Both the position numbers and the translations under genes were made by a program. Shown here piece after piece: positions 36,191-47,835 of a DNA stretch of 64,000 nt. Source of the DNA: Stomoxys calcitrans (Eukaryota > Arthropoda > Insecta > Diptera > Muscidae); contig NC_081556.1 of the NCBI RefSeq assembly GCF_963082655.1, positions 73,083,227 through 73,147,226 of the forward strand. The letters run 5' to 3'. Position 1 is the stretch's first letter. Each line of letters starts with the position of its first letter. The notes below the pieces were generated by a model, which worked only from the letters and a program-made list of their open reading frames with translations, did no database searches and was not told the DNA's origin.

Positions 36191-37760
36191 TTTCTTAAAC
36201 AGGTTGATTTTGATGATGGGCTATATCGGTCAAAATCTTAAGATATGTGTGTCAAAGGCAAGTTTCTGTCAACGATCAGCGAGATCATGGAAGGGTCATT
36301 GATGAGGTTGTCGCGATGGGCTACCAGAAATGGGTTGAGGACCAACCGAGGAAGGACGGTGCTGGTGCTCTTTACGCGTAGATATAAGATACCGGAGTTC
36401 AGACTCCCGTCCTTCGATGGAGTCACCCTGCGGCTGACGAAGGAGGCGAAGTACCTAGGCATAATCCTCGATTCGAAACTGTCCTGGAAGAAGAACACCG
36501 AGGAAAGAAGCCGTAAGGCACTGTGCGCTTTTTATTCCTGGGGGAGGATGTTCGGTGGGATTTTGGGGGTGACTCCCAAGGTGATTTATTGTATGTATGC
36601 GGCCATCGTGAGACCAGTACTGGCCTATGGAGCACTGGTATCGTGGGACGCCGTAGGGAGTAGTTCGAGAAAGACCAGAGACTGGTCTGCGTCAGGATCA
36701 CAGGGGCGCTGAGATCCGTACTGCGCCGCCAGGGTCGCACTGAGATAGCTCTGCATGCTGAAGAAGGATGGTTGCGGCCACAGTTTGATTCTGGGTGGTA
36801 TGGATACGGAGGGTAGTAGACTGAGGAGGATCTCCGACTACCTTGCACCAGTGCCGACTGGAGTGGGGGCATTCACGATTCGTTTTCCTGAGAGGGACAA
36901 TTGGAGGGCGGATAGTGTACTTGAGGAGGATGAGACCTCGATCTATACAGATGGCTCCAAGAAGGAGTCGGGGACTGGATTGGGGGTCTACTCTGATGCA
37001 CTCAATATCAGTATGTCTCTGAGACAGTCTTCCAGGCAGAGGTCTGTGCCATAGCAGTAGTCGCAAGAGAAATTCTGGCAAGGTGCCTACCGCCCGCGAA
37101 ACTCAGAATTTATTTGGACAGCATGGCGGCGCTAAAGGCCTTGGGTCGAGGATGGTGAGGTCACGTTGCGTGGCGGACTGTTTGGAATCCCTGGATAGGC
37201 CCACGATGTGACACTGACATGGGCTCTTGGTCATGAGGGGATTCCAGGAAATGGGAGGGCGGACGAGTGACATTTGTTGAGCTACTGAATACATTAGAGG
37301 GGATGGCCAGGGCGGCGTCGGTGGCGAGGTGGGACAGTGTGAATGGTTGCCGGACTGCGAGGACGCTATGGCCTCGACCGGAGGAGGACGAGGAAATTGC
37401 TGGCGTTCGATAAGAAGTCGATGAGTACTTTGACATTGGTCATTACCGGACACTGTGCCATAGGCCGCATGTCAGAGCGCATGGGAATACCGCACAATGA
37501 CTTCTGAATGACTTCTGTAGGAGTTGCCTCGATGAGGTTGAGGAGGAGACTATAGAGAACTTGCTTTGTTCCTGTCCGGGTCTGCAGAGTCGTAGGCTTT
37601 CTTTCTGGGGAGCCGTTTCTTGTTTCGTGTATAACCTCTAGTACGAGGTCTCACGTTTGTTCCTTTTCTTCCCTTTTTTCTCTTCTAGGGTACCACAATG
37701 GGCCCAACGGGCCTCAGAGTGAATTCACCTTGGGTGGGTGACCCATTCAACCGAATCTAC
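36190..37760 (+). mobile_element. LINE-C (LOA/R1-like) 3' half: RT C terminus, RNase H and tail
   Basis: The frame from 36245 reads WATRNGLRTNRGRTVLVLFT, then EAKYLGIILDSKLSWKKN, then VIYCMYAAIVRPVLAYGAL, the thumb region of Jockey/R1/LOA-type RT. After frameshifts, RNase H catalytic blocks follow: SIYTDGSKKESGTGLGVYS (36930-36990), FQAEVCAI (37030) and IYLDSMAAL (37110). The 3' end has 'gtaccacaatgggccc', a variant of the LINE-A terminal module. It is 5'-truncated just past the catalytic YADD. Confidence 0.8.
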
Positions 37761-37764
37761 TTAC

Positions 37765-38216
37765 TAGTAGGATTTTAGCCATGAGAACAAGCCAAAGAAC
37801 TAAAACTTTAAAATAAAGATGCTATCTTAAAATCAAATTTCCTATTTACTAACGAACATGACCTTCCATTTGCAATTTTAATCGCTGATTGATTCTTATT
37901 TTACTTTATAGGTGATTTTTTAAACTTTGAATCTTAGCCTAAAAAAGTTAAACATTAAAAAACGCTCCAATTTGTAAGGTTATTTTGCGTCTTTAACTAC
38001 GGTTCACTGTTGTCTTGTCCCAAGGTCAGTTTTTAGCTTTCAACAAAATTTGGACTTCATTTTAAATTATTGTTTTAATTGCCAAACAAAAAATTCTTAA
38101 TATGAAAAAAATATTTTTCACCAAAGGGAAAGTTGGAAAGCTGATTGTCTTTAAATTAAGTTTGCTAAACTTTGGCTCGAATCTTTAATATTAGGTCAAA
38201 GATTCTTTCAGTGTTG
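37765..38216 (+). mobile_element. MITE ('agccaaagaacc' family), 5' end missing
   Basis: Text from 'gattttagccatgagaacaa' to 'gattctttcagtgt' matches 55556-55965 (inverted) and the split copy at 59213-60965. The right end TTTCAGTGT is the inverse of the ACACTGAAA seen at 59213. It is non-coding. Confidence 0.6.
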
Positions 38217-38460
38217 GCGACCAATGACTTATTTTTATTTCCGCACATTAAGAATAAAATGCGTGGTCAACAATTTTGGCCACCAAATGATGTTGTTGAA
38301 GCCTCCGATTACCATCGACGTGTCTCAATCGTAATTCTCTTTGTAACACCTCGAAATATTGGTCCTATCGTCAAGACATTTTAAGGCTAATTAGGTCCAT
38401 CCGTTCCATCTGTCATATAAAGCCTGGCAATTTTAAACAAATACTTCTTGTTGAGGCCAA

Positions 38461-38765
38461 GGTAGCACAAGTAATGCCGAGGTTAGCATATCCGCTTATG
38501 AGCGCCTGGGTTCGAATCTAAGTGAGAACATCAGAAAAACGTTCGGTGGTGATTATCCCCTCTTAATGCTGGCGAAATTTGTGAGGTTCATTGCCATGTA
38601 TAAACTTCTTTCCAAAGAGGTGTTACACTGAGGAAGGCCGTTCGGACTCGGCTATAAAAAAGGAGGTACATTAAACTTGAATCGGACTGCACTTATTGAT
38701 AAGTGAGAAGTTTGCCCCTGCTACTTAATGGAATGTTCATGGACAATTTTGCAATTTTTACTTCT
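38461..38765 (+). mobile_element. tRNA-derived SINE
   Basis: The head has box A-like 'gccgaggttagcatatccgc' and box B 'gggttcgaatc'. The body reads 'gaggtgttacactgaggaag', 'ttcggactcggctataaaa' and 'aatcggactgcactta'. The tail is 'ggaatgttcatggacaattt'. Sister copies lie at 45468-45730, 55272-55553, 57725-58017 and 58250-58460. Confidence 0.8.
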
Positions 38766-38799
38766 TATTGGAATTCTGAATCACTAGAAGTTGCAAATA

Positions 38800-39575
38800 T
38801 TATCTGGTTTAGTTAACCTTTTGCGCATTGACTTCTCTTAAAACTAGCTACTTTTTGGGTTCCAATGAACTTAAAGTAGTCTATAGCTTTAAAGACCTTG
38901 GATTTCTTCTAGATCAACGCTTAAACTTCCGTCAACACATCTCAATGGTTGTAAACAAAGCACGTAGTGCTCTTGGCTTCATGAAACGCTGGAGTAAAGA
39001 ACTTAACGACTTCTGTGTGATGAAAAACTTATATACGTCGCTAGTTAGAAGTAATCTCGAGTACGGTTCAGTGGTATGGGATCCGTACTACATTCATTCT
39101 GATTTGATAGATTCAGTTCAAAAACAATTTCTACTATTTTGTCTCCGTCGAAATGGGTGGGACAGAAGTTTATTACCTTCGTATGAGTACCGATTAAATC
39201 TTATAAAGCTTCCCTCATTAAAAAGCCGTAGAACCATGCTAAACATTACGTTTTTGACTAAATTAATTCATGGCCAAATAGATTCATGCTTTCTTTTGAG
39301 TCGAATTTTCTTTAACGTTCCTATCAGACCTACCAGATATTTTGATCTTTTGAAAATTTCTTATTATAAAACCAACTATGCCAATAATGATCCTTTTCGG
39401 CACCTATGTTATCAATTTAATCAACTGAAAGATATAATAGATCTATCTGAGAATCGAGAAAGTTTAAAAAGGAAAATTATATAATTTTTAAATTCATAGG
39501 TTAATACATTTGTAAATATATTGTTATTAGTCTGTAAGGGTATTTATTATCTATAGACTTAAATAAAAAAAAATG
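38800..39575 (+). mobile_element. Jockey-like LINE 3' end with intact RT C-terminal frame
   Basis: An uninterrupted 218-codon frame (38828-39484) reads KDLGFLLDQRLNFRQHIS, then NKARSALGFMKRWSKEL, then SLVRSNLEYGSVVWDPYY. This is the RT thumb and C terminus of Jockey-clade LINEs. About 80 bp of 3' UTR and an A-rich tail near 39562 follow. It is 5'-truncated, as usual for target-primed insertions. Lack of stops suggests a fairly recent copy. Confidence 0.85.
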
Positions 39576-41335
39576 GTTTTCAACATCCATTCCAAATTGG
39601 CTATATCTTATATATAAAAATCAATTTGTGTTTGTTTGTTTGTATGTTTGTTTGTATGTTTGTGTGTTCCTTATAGACTCAGAAACGGCTGAACCGATTT
39701 TCTTGAGAATAGGGTACTACATTTTTTGATATCTGAAGGGGGGGCGGACCCTCCCCCTAACTCTAATTTTCAGAAACGCCGGATCTCGGAGATGGGTGGT
39801 GCTATTTAAGCAAAATTTTGTGTCTTCTCATATAGTACCCTAAAAATAAAAATTTGGTATCCAAATTTCGGATGGGGTACCTAGGGGGGCTGCCCCACCC
39901 TAAAACCTACCAAACATGTATTTAGACCAATCAAGACAATTTGGGACTCAAATGAAAGGTATTTAGGATAAGAAAACGTATCTGATAACCAATTGTCGGA
40001 CCAAGTGCTAGGGGACCACCCCAAGCCCCTAAACACCCCTAAATCGGACATATTTACCGACCATGGCAATATGGGACTCAAATGACCCCCCAAACTGGAC
40101 TTATTTACTGACCATGGGAATATGGGGCTTAAATAAAAGGTATTTGAATGTAGATACGAATCTGATATCCAAATATGGAGCCAAGTGTTTGGGGGGCCGC
40201 CTCTCACCAAAAACATACCCCAAAGGGGACAAATTTACGACCATACCTATATGGAGCTCAAATGAAAGGTCTTTGGGAGTAAAGCACAAATTTAATATCA
40301 ATATTCGGGAAAAATGTCTTTGGGGCCACGCCACACCCACAACACCACCCAAATATTGTAGTAAGTATTTTCTGACTATTGCAATATGAGGTTCAAATAA
40401 GAGGGTTTTTAAAGTGGAACACAAATCCGATATATATTTTCAAAGACAACTCACTGAGTGGCCGCGCATCCCCCAAAACACCCCCAAGCCGGTCATGCTT
40501 CCCGACTATAGAAATATGGGGCTCAAATTAAAGGTATGTGTGAGTAGACCACGTATCTGATATCAACATTAGGGGCCAACTGTCTAGCGGACGTCCCACC
40601 ACCATAACAACCCCCAAATAGGACGTATTAGCTCACCAAGACAATTTGGGCCTTAAAAAGAGTGGAACTAAATATTCATAGTTTTTGGGGTCAATACCCC
40701 AAACCGGACAAATTTGCTGACTTTTGCAATAAGGAGTTTAAATAAAATTAGAAAAGTATTTGATATCCAATTTTGAGGTCAATGGCAATATATGGTTCAA
40801 ATAAATGTTATATAGACATATGAGTGCACGTTGCTGAAAAATTTTCCGGGCTTAGTGTTTGGGAGACCGCCCCAAACCCCCAAAACACCCCTAAATCGGG
40901 CATATTTACCGACCATGTCAATGTAGAGCTTAAATGAATGGTATTGGGAGTAGAGCAAGAATTTATACCCATTTTCGGGACCAATTTTCTGGGGGTCTAC
41001 TCCTTTCCCAAAATACCCCACAAACAGCAATTTTTTTGTGACCATCGCAATATGGGGCTCAAATAAAGGTATTTGGGAGTAGAATACGAATTTGATACCC
41101 AAATGTAGGTGGCCATGTATTTAGGCCATCACCCCTTTCCCAAAACACCCCCAAATGGAAAAAATTTTTCGGCCATGCCAATATGCGGCTCAAATGAAAG
41201 GTATTTGAGATTAGTAAACGAATTTGAAAACCTATTTTGGGGCCATCGAAATGAAGTATTTTAAGAATGGAGTACACCTTACATCCACACTTAAATTCGT
41301 AGACCAATAAAGATCATGTGGGATTCAGATAAAGG
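39576..41335. repeat. Unclassified repeat with degenerate ~110-130-bp tandem units, copy 1
   Basis: The left part reads 'aaaatcaatttgtgtttg', a GTTT/GTAT-rich stretch and 'agaaacggctgaaccgattt'. After that, about a dozen units follow the pattern 'gaccatggcaatatggggct', 'caaatgaaaggtatttg', 'cgaatctgatatccaa', 'ccccaaacacccc'. No coding. A second array with the same units is at 53268-54560. Confidence 0.75.
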
Positions 41336-41544
41336 CGCTTATATTGTTAAACTGTTAGTCAAGTTAGCATGGTATTTCACTAAAAGATCTTTAATTGCCG
41401 AAAATAAATATCCCAAGGAAACTTTTGTTCCATATAAAATAAAAGAAGGCGCAGCGGAAATTTTCCACCGGTAGTCATCCTCTTACTAGTGCTGTCTGCA
41501 TTTGTAAGGTATCCTGCCTGATTAAAACTTCTCATTCGAGTGGT

Positions 41545-41680
41545 GCCGCTCGAACTCGGCATAAAAAGTAAGGCCCCTAGTCATTGAGATTAAACTTTAA
41601 TCGAACTGCACTCATTGGTATAAAAGATGTATCCCCTGCACCATAAGGGAATGTTCATGGAAAATTTAATAGTGAGTAGT
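41545..41680 (+). mobile_element. SINE 3' fragment
   Basis: It matches the SINE body and tail: 'gctcgaactcggcataaaaa', 'cgaactgcactcattgg', 'gggaatgttcatgg'. The tRNA-like head is missing. Confidence 0.6.
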
Positions 41681-41767
41681 AGATGAACTTTTACTAAATC
41701 ACCCATATTATAACAAAAACTTTCCAGCTCTAGGCTCTTAAACTCGTTTTAAATTAAAGATATCTGT

Positions 41768-42303
41768 TTTTATACCCTCCACCATAGGATGGAGGTATAC
41801 TTATTTCGTCACTCTGTTTGTAACACCTCGTAATATGCGTCTAAGACCCCATAAAGTATATATATTCTTGATCGTCATGACATTTTAAGTCGAACTAGCC
41901 ATGTCCGTCCGTCCGTCTGTCTGTCGAAAGCACGCTAAATTTTGAAGGAGTAAAGCTGGCCTCTTGAAATTTTGCACAAATACTTCTTATTAGTGTAGGT
42001 CGGTTGGGATTGTTAAATGGGCCAAATCGGTTCATGTTTTGATATAGCTGCCATACAAGCCGATCTGGGGTCTTGACTAATTGAGCTTCTAGAGGGCGCA
42101 ATTCTCATCCGATTTGGCACAAATTTTGTACAACGGCTCCTCCCATGGCCTTCAACATACGTGTGCAATATGGTCAGAATCGGACTAAAACTTGATATAG
42201 CTGCTGCTCCGTCAGTTACTCGTCAAAGAACTCGACAGATGCGACAATGGTGGAGGGTATATAAGATTCGGCCCGGCCGAACTTAGCACGCTCTTACTTG
42301 TTT
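41768..42303 (+). mobile_element. Mini-me/DINE-1-like element, family C, short complete copy
   Basis: Both ends are present: 'ataccctccaccataggatg' and 'ggtggagggtatataagatt', then 'cggcccggccgaac' and 'cttacttgtttt'. GTCCGTCCGTCTGTCTGTC lies near 41905. Only about two body units remain, making this the most compact intact copy in the window. Confidence 0.8.
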
Positions 42304-42329
42304 TAAGCTAATGCAGATCATAATAAAAC

Positions 42330-42835
42330 AAATCTATTTACGGAATGGTCGGTAGGACAATGAAAATCCTATGGGGGGATCCAGATCGTGGGAAGACGAG
42401 GCTATTACTGAAAGGAAGTAAGAAGGAGGTCAGAATAGCTATAGGTATCATAACGGGACACATAGGACTACTAGCTCACTAATGTAAAATCGGTGCGGCC
42501 AGTGATAGCATGTGTAGGGCATACGGTTAAGATGATTAGAGGTTGGAGCATTTCCTTTGTCATTGCCCGTCTTTCGCGTCTAACAGATGCCGGCACTTAG
42601 GTGGGGACACAATACCAGACATGAATCAACTTAGGGTAGTGGTATTGAAAACAATTAAGGATTTTGTAAGTAGCACGGAATTCCTAACTTGAAATTTTCT
42701 TTTTATGGGTTACTCTATAGTTTTTAGAGCGCACAACAAGCCGATTACTGGCTTAGGTGTATGTCCATAGTGGCATGGGACGGATTAATATCTGCACCCA
42801 CTTTTCAACCTAACCTATTCAATCTTCCCTCTGAA
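42330..42835 (+). mobile_element. LINE-D 3' fragment
   Basis: The frame reads DRGKTRLLLKGSKKEVRIAI, then GIITGHIGLL, then EHFLCHCPSFASNRCRHLGG. It ends with a CAACCTAACCT tail. It is homologous to 13646-14285 in the opposite orientation. Confidence 0.75.
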
Positions 42836-43880
42836 ACTTGCGAAAAATAATGTGCGGAACCTAGTGATTACCTCTCATCTTTTCTCAATATACTGTGTGA
42901 CATTCTTTTAACCTTTTAATATTAAATTAAGGCGCTGTAAAAACACTGACATCATAATGCATTTTAAAATGGCTAAAAATTCATTAAAAATTACATTTAG
43001 GGCAATAAGTCGATGCCAATTCACTCAGCCCAATGGTAGCTGCACAAAACGGAAATGGGTCGATTTATTGTTTTCCTATTATGCCGTAGGATTATTTACT
43101 TACAAACTTCATCTGCATACAAATAATGCCAGGTGTCAGATGCTAAATCGCATGTTTTAAAACTAAACAAATGTTTAATGCCTTTAAAGAAACAAGCGGG
43201 AGACTGCTACAGTGATTGAGTGCGTGCAACTGATGAAGATAATGGTCTAAACGGGCTGGGTGCCCATGCATGTCTCCGAAGTGAATAGCGGTGACCCGCA
43301 GTTTCCGCATAAACATTTCTCCTCAGCTGGTCGTTACATGCTAGCGATGATGGCTGACATCGTAGACGGCATTATTTTTCTTCAGAGAAAATTTTATGAC
43401 CCTGGCATGAAGTGTAGGAACGATGTAAATTTTCATACGGGTGGGAGTTTCATCATATCGCTCTTCTCATTTGGACAAATTCTCTAGACATTCAAACAAA
43501 TAAATGGATTTTTCACTTTCGGTTTTCAAATAGACACCGGAATGCTCATTTCGTTTTGTTATATTATTGCATTTAAATTGTGCTGTGCACAGTGGCACTG
43601 GTACAGCCCAGATACAGTAGGCATTCAAGAAAATTGATATACGTAAAGGTGATTGAAGTGGTCTGTAGGTAGATTGAAAAAATAGTACGAAACATCCATG
43701 GAGAGGACCACAGTATGCGAAATTAAGAACATATGAAAAAAATCGAACCAGAAGTGAGACAAAACGTACACTTAGTGCTATGGTACTTTCCTTACGAAAT
43801 GAACTAGAGTTATGACATTTTGCTTACTTACTTCATTGCGATAATCTTCTAATAACAAGTTAAACGAAGAAGAAAAACAG
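42836..43880. other. Non-repetitive interval, no gene recognised
   Basis: Open frames at 42957-43160 and 43260-43487 have no domain I recognise and no clear splice sites. Otherwise AT-rich sequence. Confidence 0.4.
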
Positions 43881-43882
43881 TT

Positions 43883-44285
43883 AAAAGCGTGCTAAGTTCG
43901 GCCGGGACGAATCGTATAAACCCTCCACTATGGATCGCATTCGTCAAGTTCTTTGCTATGCTATTGGAGCCATATCAGGTTATGAACCGGTTCGGGCCAT
44001 GCTTGGTTTGGATATTGAAGACCATAGTAGAAGTCATTGTGAGAAATGTCATCCAAATCTGATAAGAATTGCGATATATATGGACTCAAGAAATAAAATC
44101 GAGAGATTGGTTTGTATGGCAGCTATAACAGGTTATGGAACGATTCAGACCATATTTGGCAAGTATGTTGAAGGTCATAGGAGAAGTCGTTGTTCAGCCA
44201 AATCAGACAAGAACTGCGCACTCTAGGGGCTCAAGAAGCGCAATCGGAAGATGGGTTTATTGGATGAATTCCGATCATACTTGAC
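43883..44285 (-). mobile_element. Mini-me-like family C, inverted partial copy
   Basis: It starts at the family 3' end ('aaagcgtgctaagttcggcc', 'gtataaaccctccactatgg') and runs through two to three body units until about 44285. Confidence 0.7.
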
Positions 44286-45295
44286 ACTTGGAAAGAAGAG
44301 AAAATGCAACATATGGTTAATACTACTGGTTCACAAAGCATGTTGTCTTGCTATTAGCTGGGTGATGAGGACCCCGCTCATTAGGAAGAGGTTTCCGATC
44401 GGATACCTAAGTAAACACTTGAGGTGGGGCGCGAGAAACAGTTGCTAGCGGCACTGTTTTCAATTGACGTAACTCTGATGCTGGCATTTGGAAAAGTTGG
44501 TCTGGAGGTCTTCATTTAAGACCAAGAGATTGGGCAACGACCACGCATGTAGCAATGTGAAAGAATTTTGAAAGCAACTTCGAGTTCCCGACATATACTT
44601 CTTCGGAGTTGGTCTTCCTATTTAGAGCGGTACCTTGGTTCGTTTTTTACCCAAAAGTAAGATGACCCAAATTTTGGGTACAGAATTCAAAACAATCGTC
44701 TTTGAGCTAAAAAGTGATATACAAAAAATTTCACGATGGTTGAGTAACAAATACGGACGGACATGGCTAGATAGAATCAGGAAGAATTTCAGAGTCGAAC
44801 CTGTTCCTGTATCATACCCTCCCGGGTGGTAGTAGTAGCGCGGATGGTGTTAAATTTTTAAACATAAAGTACCTACAGTTCTCAACTGGATACATTAGAA
44901 AGTACTACATCCAACTTTGGACGCCTTGTCGGCACGGCAGTATTACGGCGATATATTAAAGATAGCCATGTTTAATCGATTGCTGTAATACTTCGTATTT
45001 TTCGATTGGAATCAAAAGGAAGAAAATTAAAGGGTATGCATTTTTTGGGACACTCTAATTAATTTGAATGCAGAATATTTCTTTCCTTGACACCATTTGT
45101 CTTTAAAAAAAGTAGCATGTGCTTTCATGCACCAACTCAAAGAAAGTACGGCAAAAAAAGTTTAAAATATTTTCGAGGTTGATATCCATATTTCCACGAT
45201 ATATACCATAGATATGGTACATATCGGTAGGGTTTTGCATTTCCCGGTTTTTATTGATGTTGGTCGGCCAAAAACTTTGACTACTTTGTTTTACT
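44286..45295. other. Mixed interval: unknown sequence and a mini-me family E end
   Basis: 44286-44635 is unrecognised. 44640-44850 has the family E end with 'aatacggacggacatggcta'. 44850-45295 shows nothing. Confidence 0.4.
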
Positions 45296-45466
45296 GCATG
45301 CGTTCACCCTCTTTGAAGAGTTGATATCGATATCCCTGGCAAAAGAAGTTACATAGACTTCTAAACGGTGTCTTCAAACTAGACGACCAGGTGAGCTTTG
45401 GGGTGTACTCTGAAGAAGTAGGACTGGTCATATCGAGAAGGTTACCAGACCACTGTTGTGTGTACA
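45296..45466 (+). mobile_element. LINE-A RNase H fragment
   Basis: 'gggtgtactctgaagaagta' and 'accagaccactgttgtgtgt' match the RNase H start at 61570-61670. It is cut at 45466 by the SINE. A LINE-A 3' stub ('aatatcacagtggacg', CCTAACCTCAC) follows beyond the next insertions at 46756-46830. Confidence 0.6.
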
Positions 45467-45467
45467 A

Positions 45468-45730
45468 ATAAAAATTTGCCCATGAGCATCACTAAAGAAC
45501 TGGGCCAAACTTCTCGCATATCACTGAGTGCTGTCCGATTCAAATTTTAAGCTCAATGATAAGGGGCCTCCTTCTTATAGCCGAATCCGAACGGCGTGCC
45601 GCATTGCGACAAAACTTTGGGGAGAAGTTTTAAAATTGCATAGTACCTCACAAAACTAGGAGGGGAAACCCACCGTTGAAAATTTTTCTGATGGTCTCGC
45701 CAGGATTCAAACCTCTTTTAGAAGGCCTCT
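45468..45730 (-). mobile_element. tRNA-derived SINE, inverted
   Basis: It reads 'tttgcccatgagcatcacta', 'ccgaatccgaacggcgtgcc' and 'tggtctcgccaggattcaaa'. The box A side is lost at the mini-me junction. Confidence 0.75.
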
Positions 45731-45732
45731 TT

Positions 45733-46754
45733 TTTATACCCTCCACCATAGGATGAGACGCCATAAAGAATATATTCTTGTTCGTCGTGGCATTTTATGT
45801 CGATCTAGGCATACCCGAAGGAGTAAAGCTAGCTGCTTGAAACTTACCACAAATACTTCTTATTAGTGTAGGTCGGTTGGGATTGTAAATGGACCATATC
45901 GGTCCTTGACTTCTTGAGCCTCTAGAGCGCTCAATTCTTATCCGATTGGACGACGTGTTTTGTTATGATATCCAACAACTGTGCCAAGTATGGTTCAAAT
46001 CGGTCCATAACCTGATATAGCTGCCAAATCAACCGATCTTGGATCTTGACTTCTTTAGCCACTAGAGGGCGCAATTCTTATCCGATTTGAATGAAATTTT
46101 GAACGAAGTATTTTGTTATGATACATAACAACTACGCCAAGTATAGTTCAAATCGGTCCATAAGCTGACATAGCTGTCATATAAACCGATATGGTGACTT
46201 GACTTCTTGAGCTTTAAGAGGGCGCAATTCCTATCCGATTTGGCTGAGATTTTGCATGACGTATTTTATTATGACTTTCAATAACTGTGTCAAATAAGGT
46301 TCAAATCGGTTCATAACCTGATATAGCTACCATATAAACCGATCTGGAATCTTGACTTCTTGAGCCTCTAGAGGTCGCAATTATCATCCGATTTGCCCGA
46401 TTTGTACGACGGATCCTCTTATGACCATCAACATACGTGTTTATTATGGCCTGAATCGGTCTATAGTCTGATACAGTTCCCATATAAATTGATCTCTCTA
46501 TTTTATTTCTTGAGCCCCAAAAGGGCGAAATTCTTATTCGAATTGGCTGACATTTTACACAGGTCTCCAAAATATAATTTAAATGTGGTCCGAACTGGAC
46601 CATATCTTGATATTGCTCTAATGGCAGAGGAAATTTTTTCTTTTATTCTTTTTTTGCCTAAGAAGAGATGCCGGGAAAAGATCTCGACAAATGCGATCCA
46701 TGGTGGAGGGTATATAATATTCGGCCCGGCCGAACTTAGCACGCTTTTACTTAT
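45733..46754 (+). mobile_element. Mini-me/DINE-1-like element, family C, long copy
   Basis: Ends 'ataccctccaccataggatg' and 'ggtggagggtatataatatt', then 'cggcccggccgaac' and 'cttttactta'. The GTCY tract is almost lost. About five units remain, each with 'cttgacttcttgagc' and 'gcgcaattcttatccgattt'. Confidence 0.8.
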
Positions 46755-46755
46755 T

Positions 46756-46830
46756 CTTTCCTGTAATATCACAGTGGACGAACACGACTATGTGAGTCTG
46801 ATGGCACAGTACCACTAAAACCTAACCTCA
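46756..46830 (+). mobile_element. LINE-A 3' stub
   Basis: 'aatatcacagtggacgaaca' and 'gtgagtctgatggcac' followed by CCTAACCTCAC are the LINE-A terminal module. It is probably the other side of the fragment at 45296-45466. Confidence 0.65.
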
Positions 46831-46899
46831 CCCTTTTTATTCTACTATGCCTTTCTGAGCACAGTTAAGACATTTTTTTCCTGGGTAAAATGCGTCGTT

Positions 46900-47835
46900 T
46901 ATGAACCTATTGCAGCTATATTGAAATATGGTTCGATTTGGACCAAACTCGGCACAGACATCGAGTGGTCAAATAAATTCAATTTAATGATGAAGTTGTT
47001 TAAGCAGAATATTGGTCAATATGGCAGTTATATCCAAATATATACCGATCTGCACCATAATGAGCACGGATGTTGAAAAGCCTAACATAGGTCTCTATAC
47101 CAACTTTCGCTAAACTCGGATAACAACTTAACTTTGCTAAATCGGATAACAAATGCCCATTTTATAGGCCCAGGACCCTTAATCGGCAGGTCAGTCTATA
47201 TGGCAGCTATATCCAAATATAGACCATATTGAACATGGACGTCGTAGGGCCTAACACAGTTCACTGTGTCACATTTCAGCGAAATCGGGTAATACACGCT
47301 GCTTTTATGGGTCCAAGGACTAAAATCGGGAGATCGGTCTAATGAATATCCAAATACATGCCGTTCTCAACATAGAGCACATATTTTGAAAAGCCAAACA
47401 TAAGACTTTGTGCCAAATTTCAGCGAAATCGGGTAACAAATGCGCCTTTAATGGGCTCAAGACCCTAAATTGGGAGATCAGTCTATATTGCCCGATCTTG
47501 ACCATACTCAGTACGATTGGCAAGGAGCCTGACTCGAAACATTGTGCCAAATTTCAGCGAAATCGGATAAACCGACAGATCGGTCTATACGGGGGCTACA
47601 TCAAAATATAGTCCGATTTAGTCCATCTTCGAAGTTAACCTGCCTATGGACAAAAAAAGAATCTGTGCAAAATTTCCGATAACTGTCTTGATTTCAACAA
47701 ACAGACGGTTGGACATGGCAATGTCGTCTTACATATTTATGACGATCAAGAATTTTTATAGATATTTCGATGTGTTGCAAACGGAAATACAAAATGAAAA
47801 TACCGCCATCCTTTGGTGGTGGATATAAAAATTAA
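46900..47835 (+). mobile_element. Mini-me-like family B copy
   Basis: Five degenerate units ('gcagctatatccaaatatag', 'tttcagcgaaatcggg') end with 'atttcgatgtgttgcaaacg' and 'ctttggtggtggatataaaa'. Confidence 0.7.

Noticed and set aside
42957..43487. Two short + strand frames as a small host gene
   Set aside because: No domain, no splice sites and no conserved pattern visible; likely chance frames.
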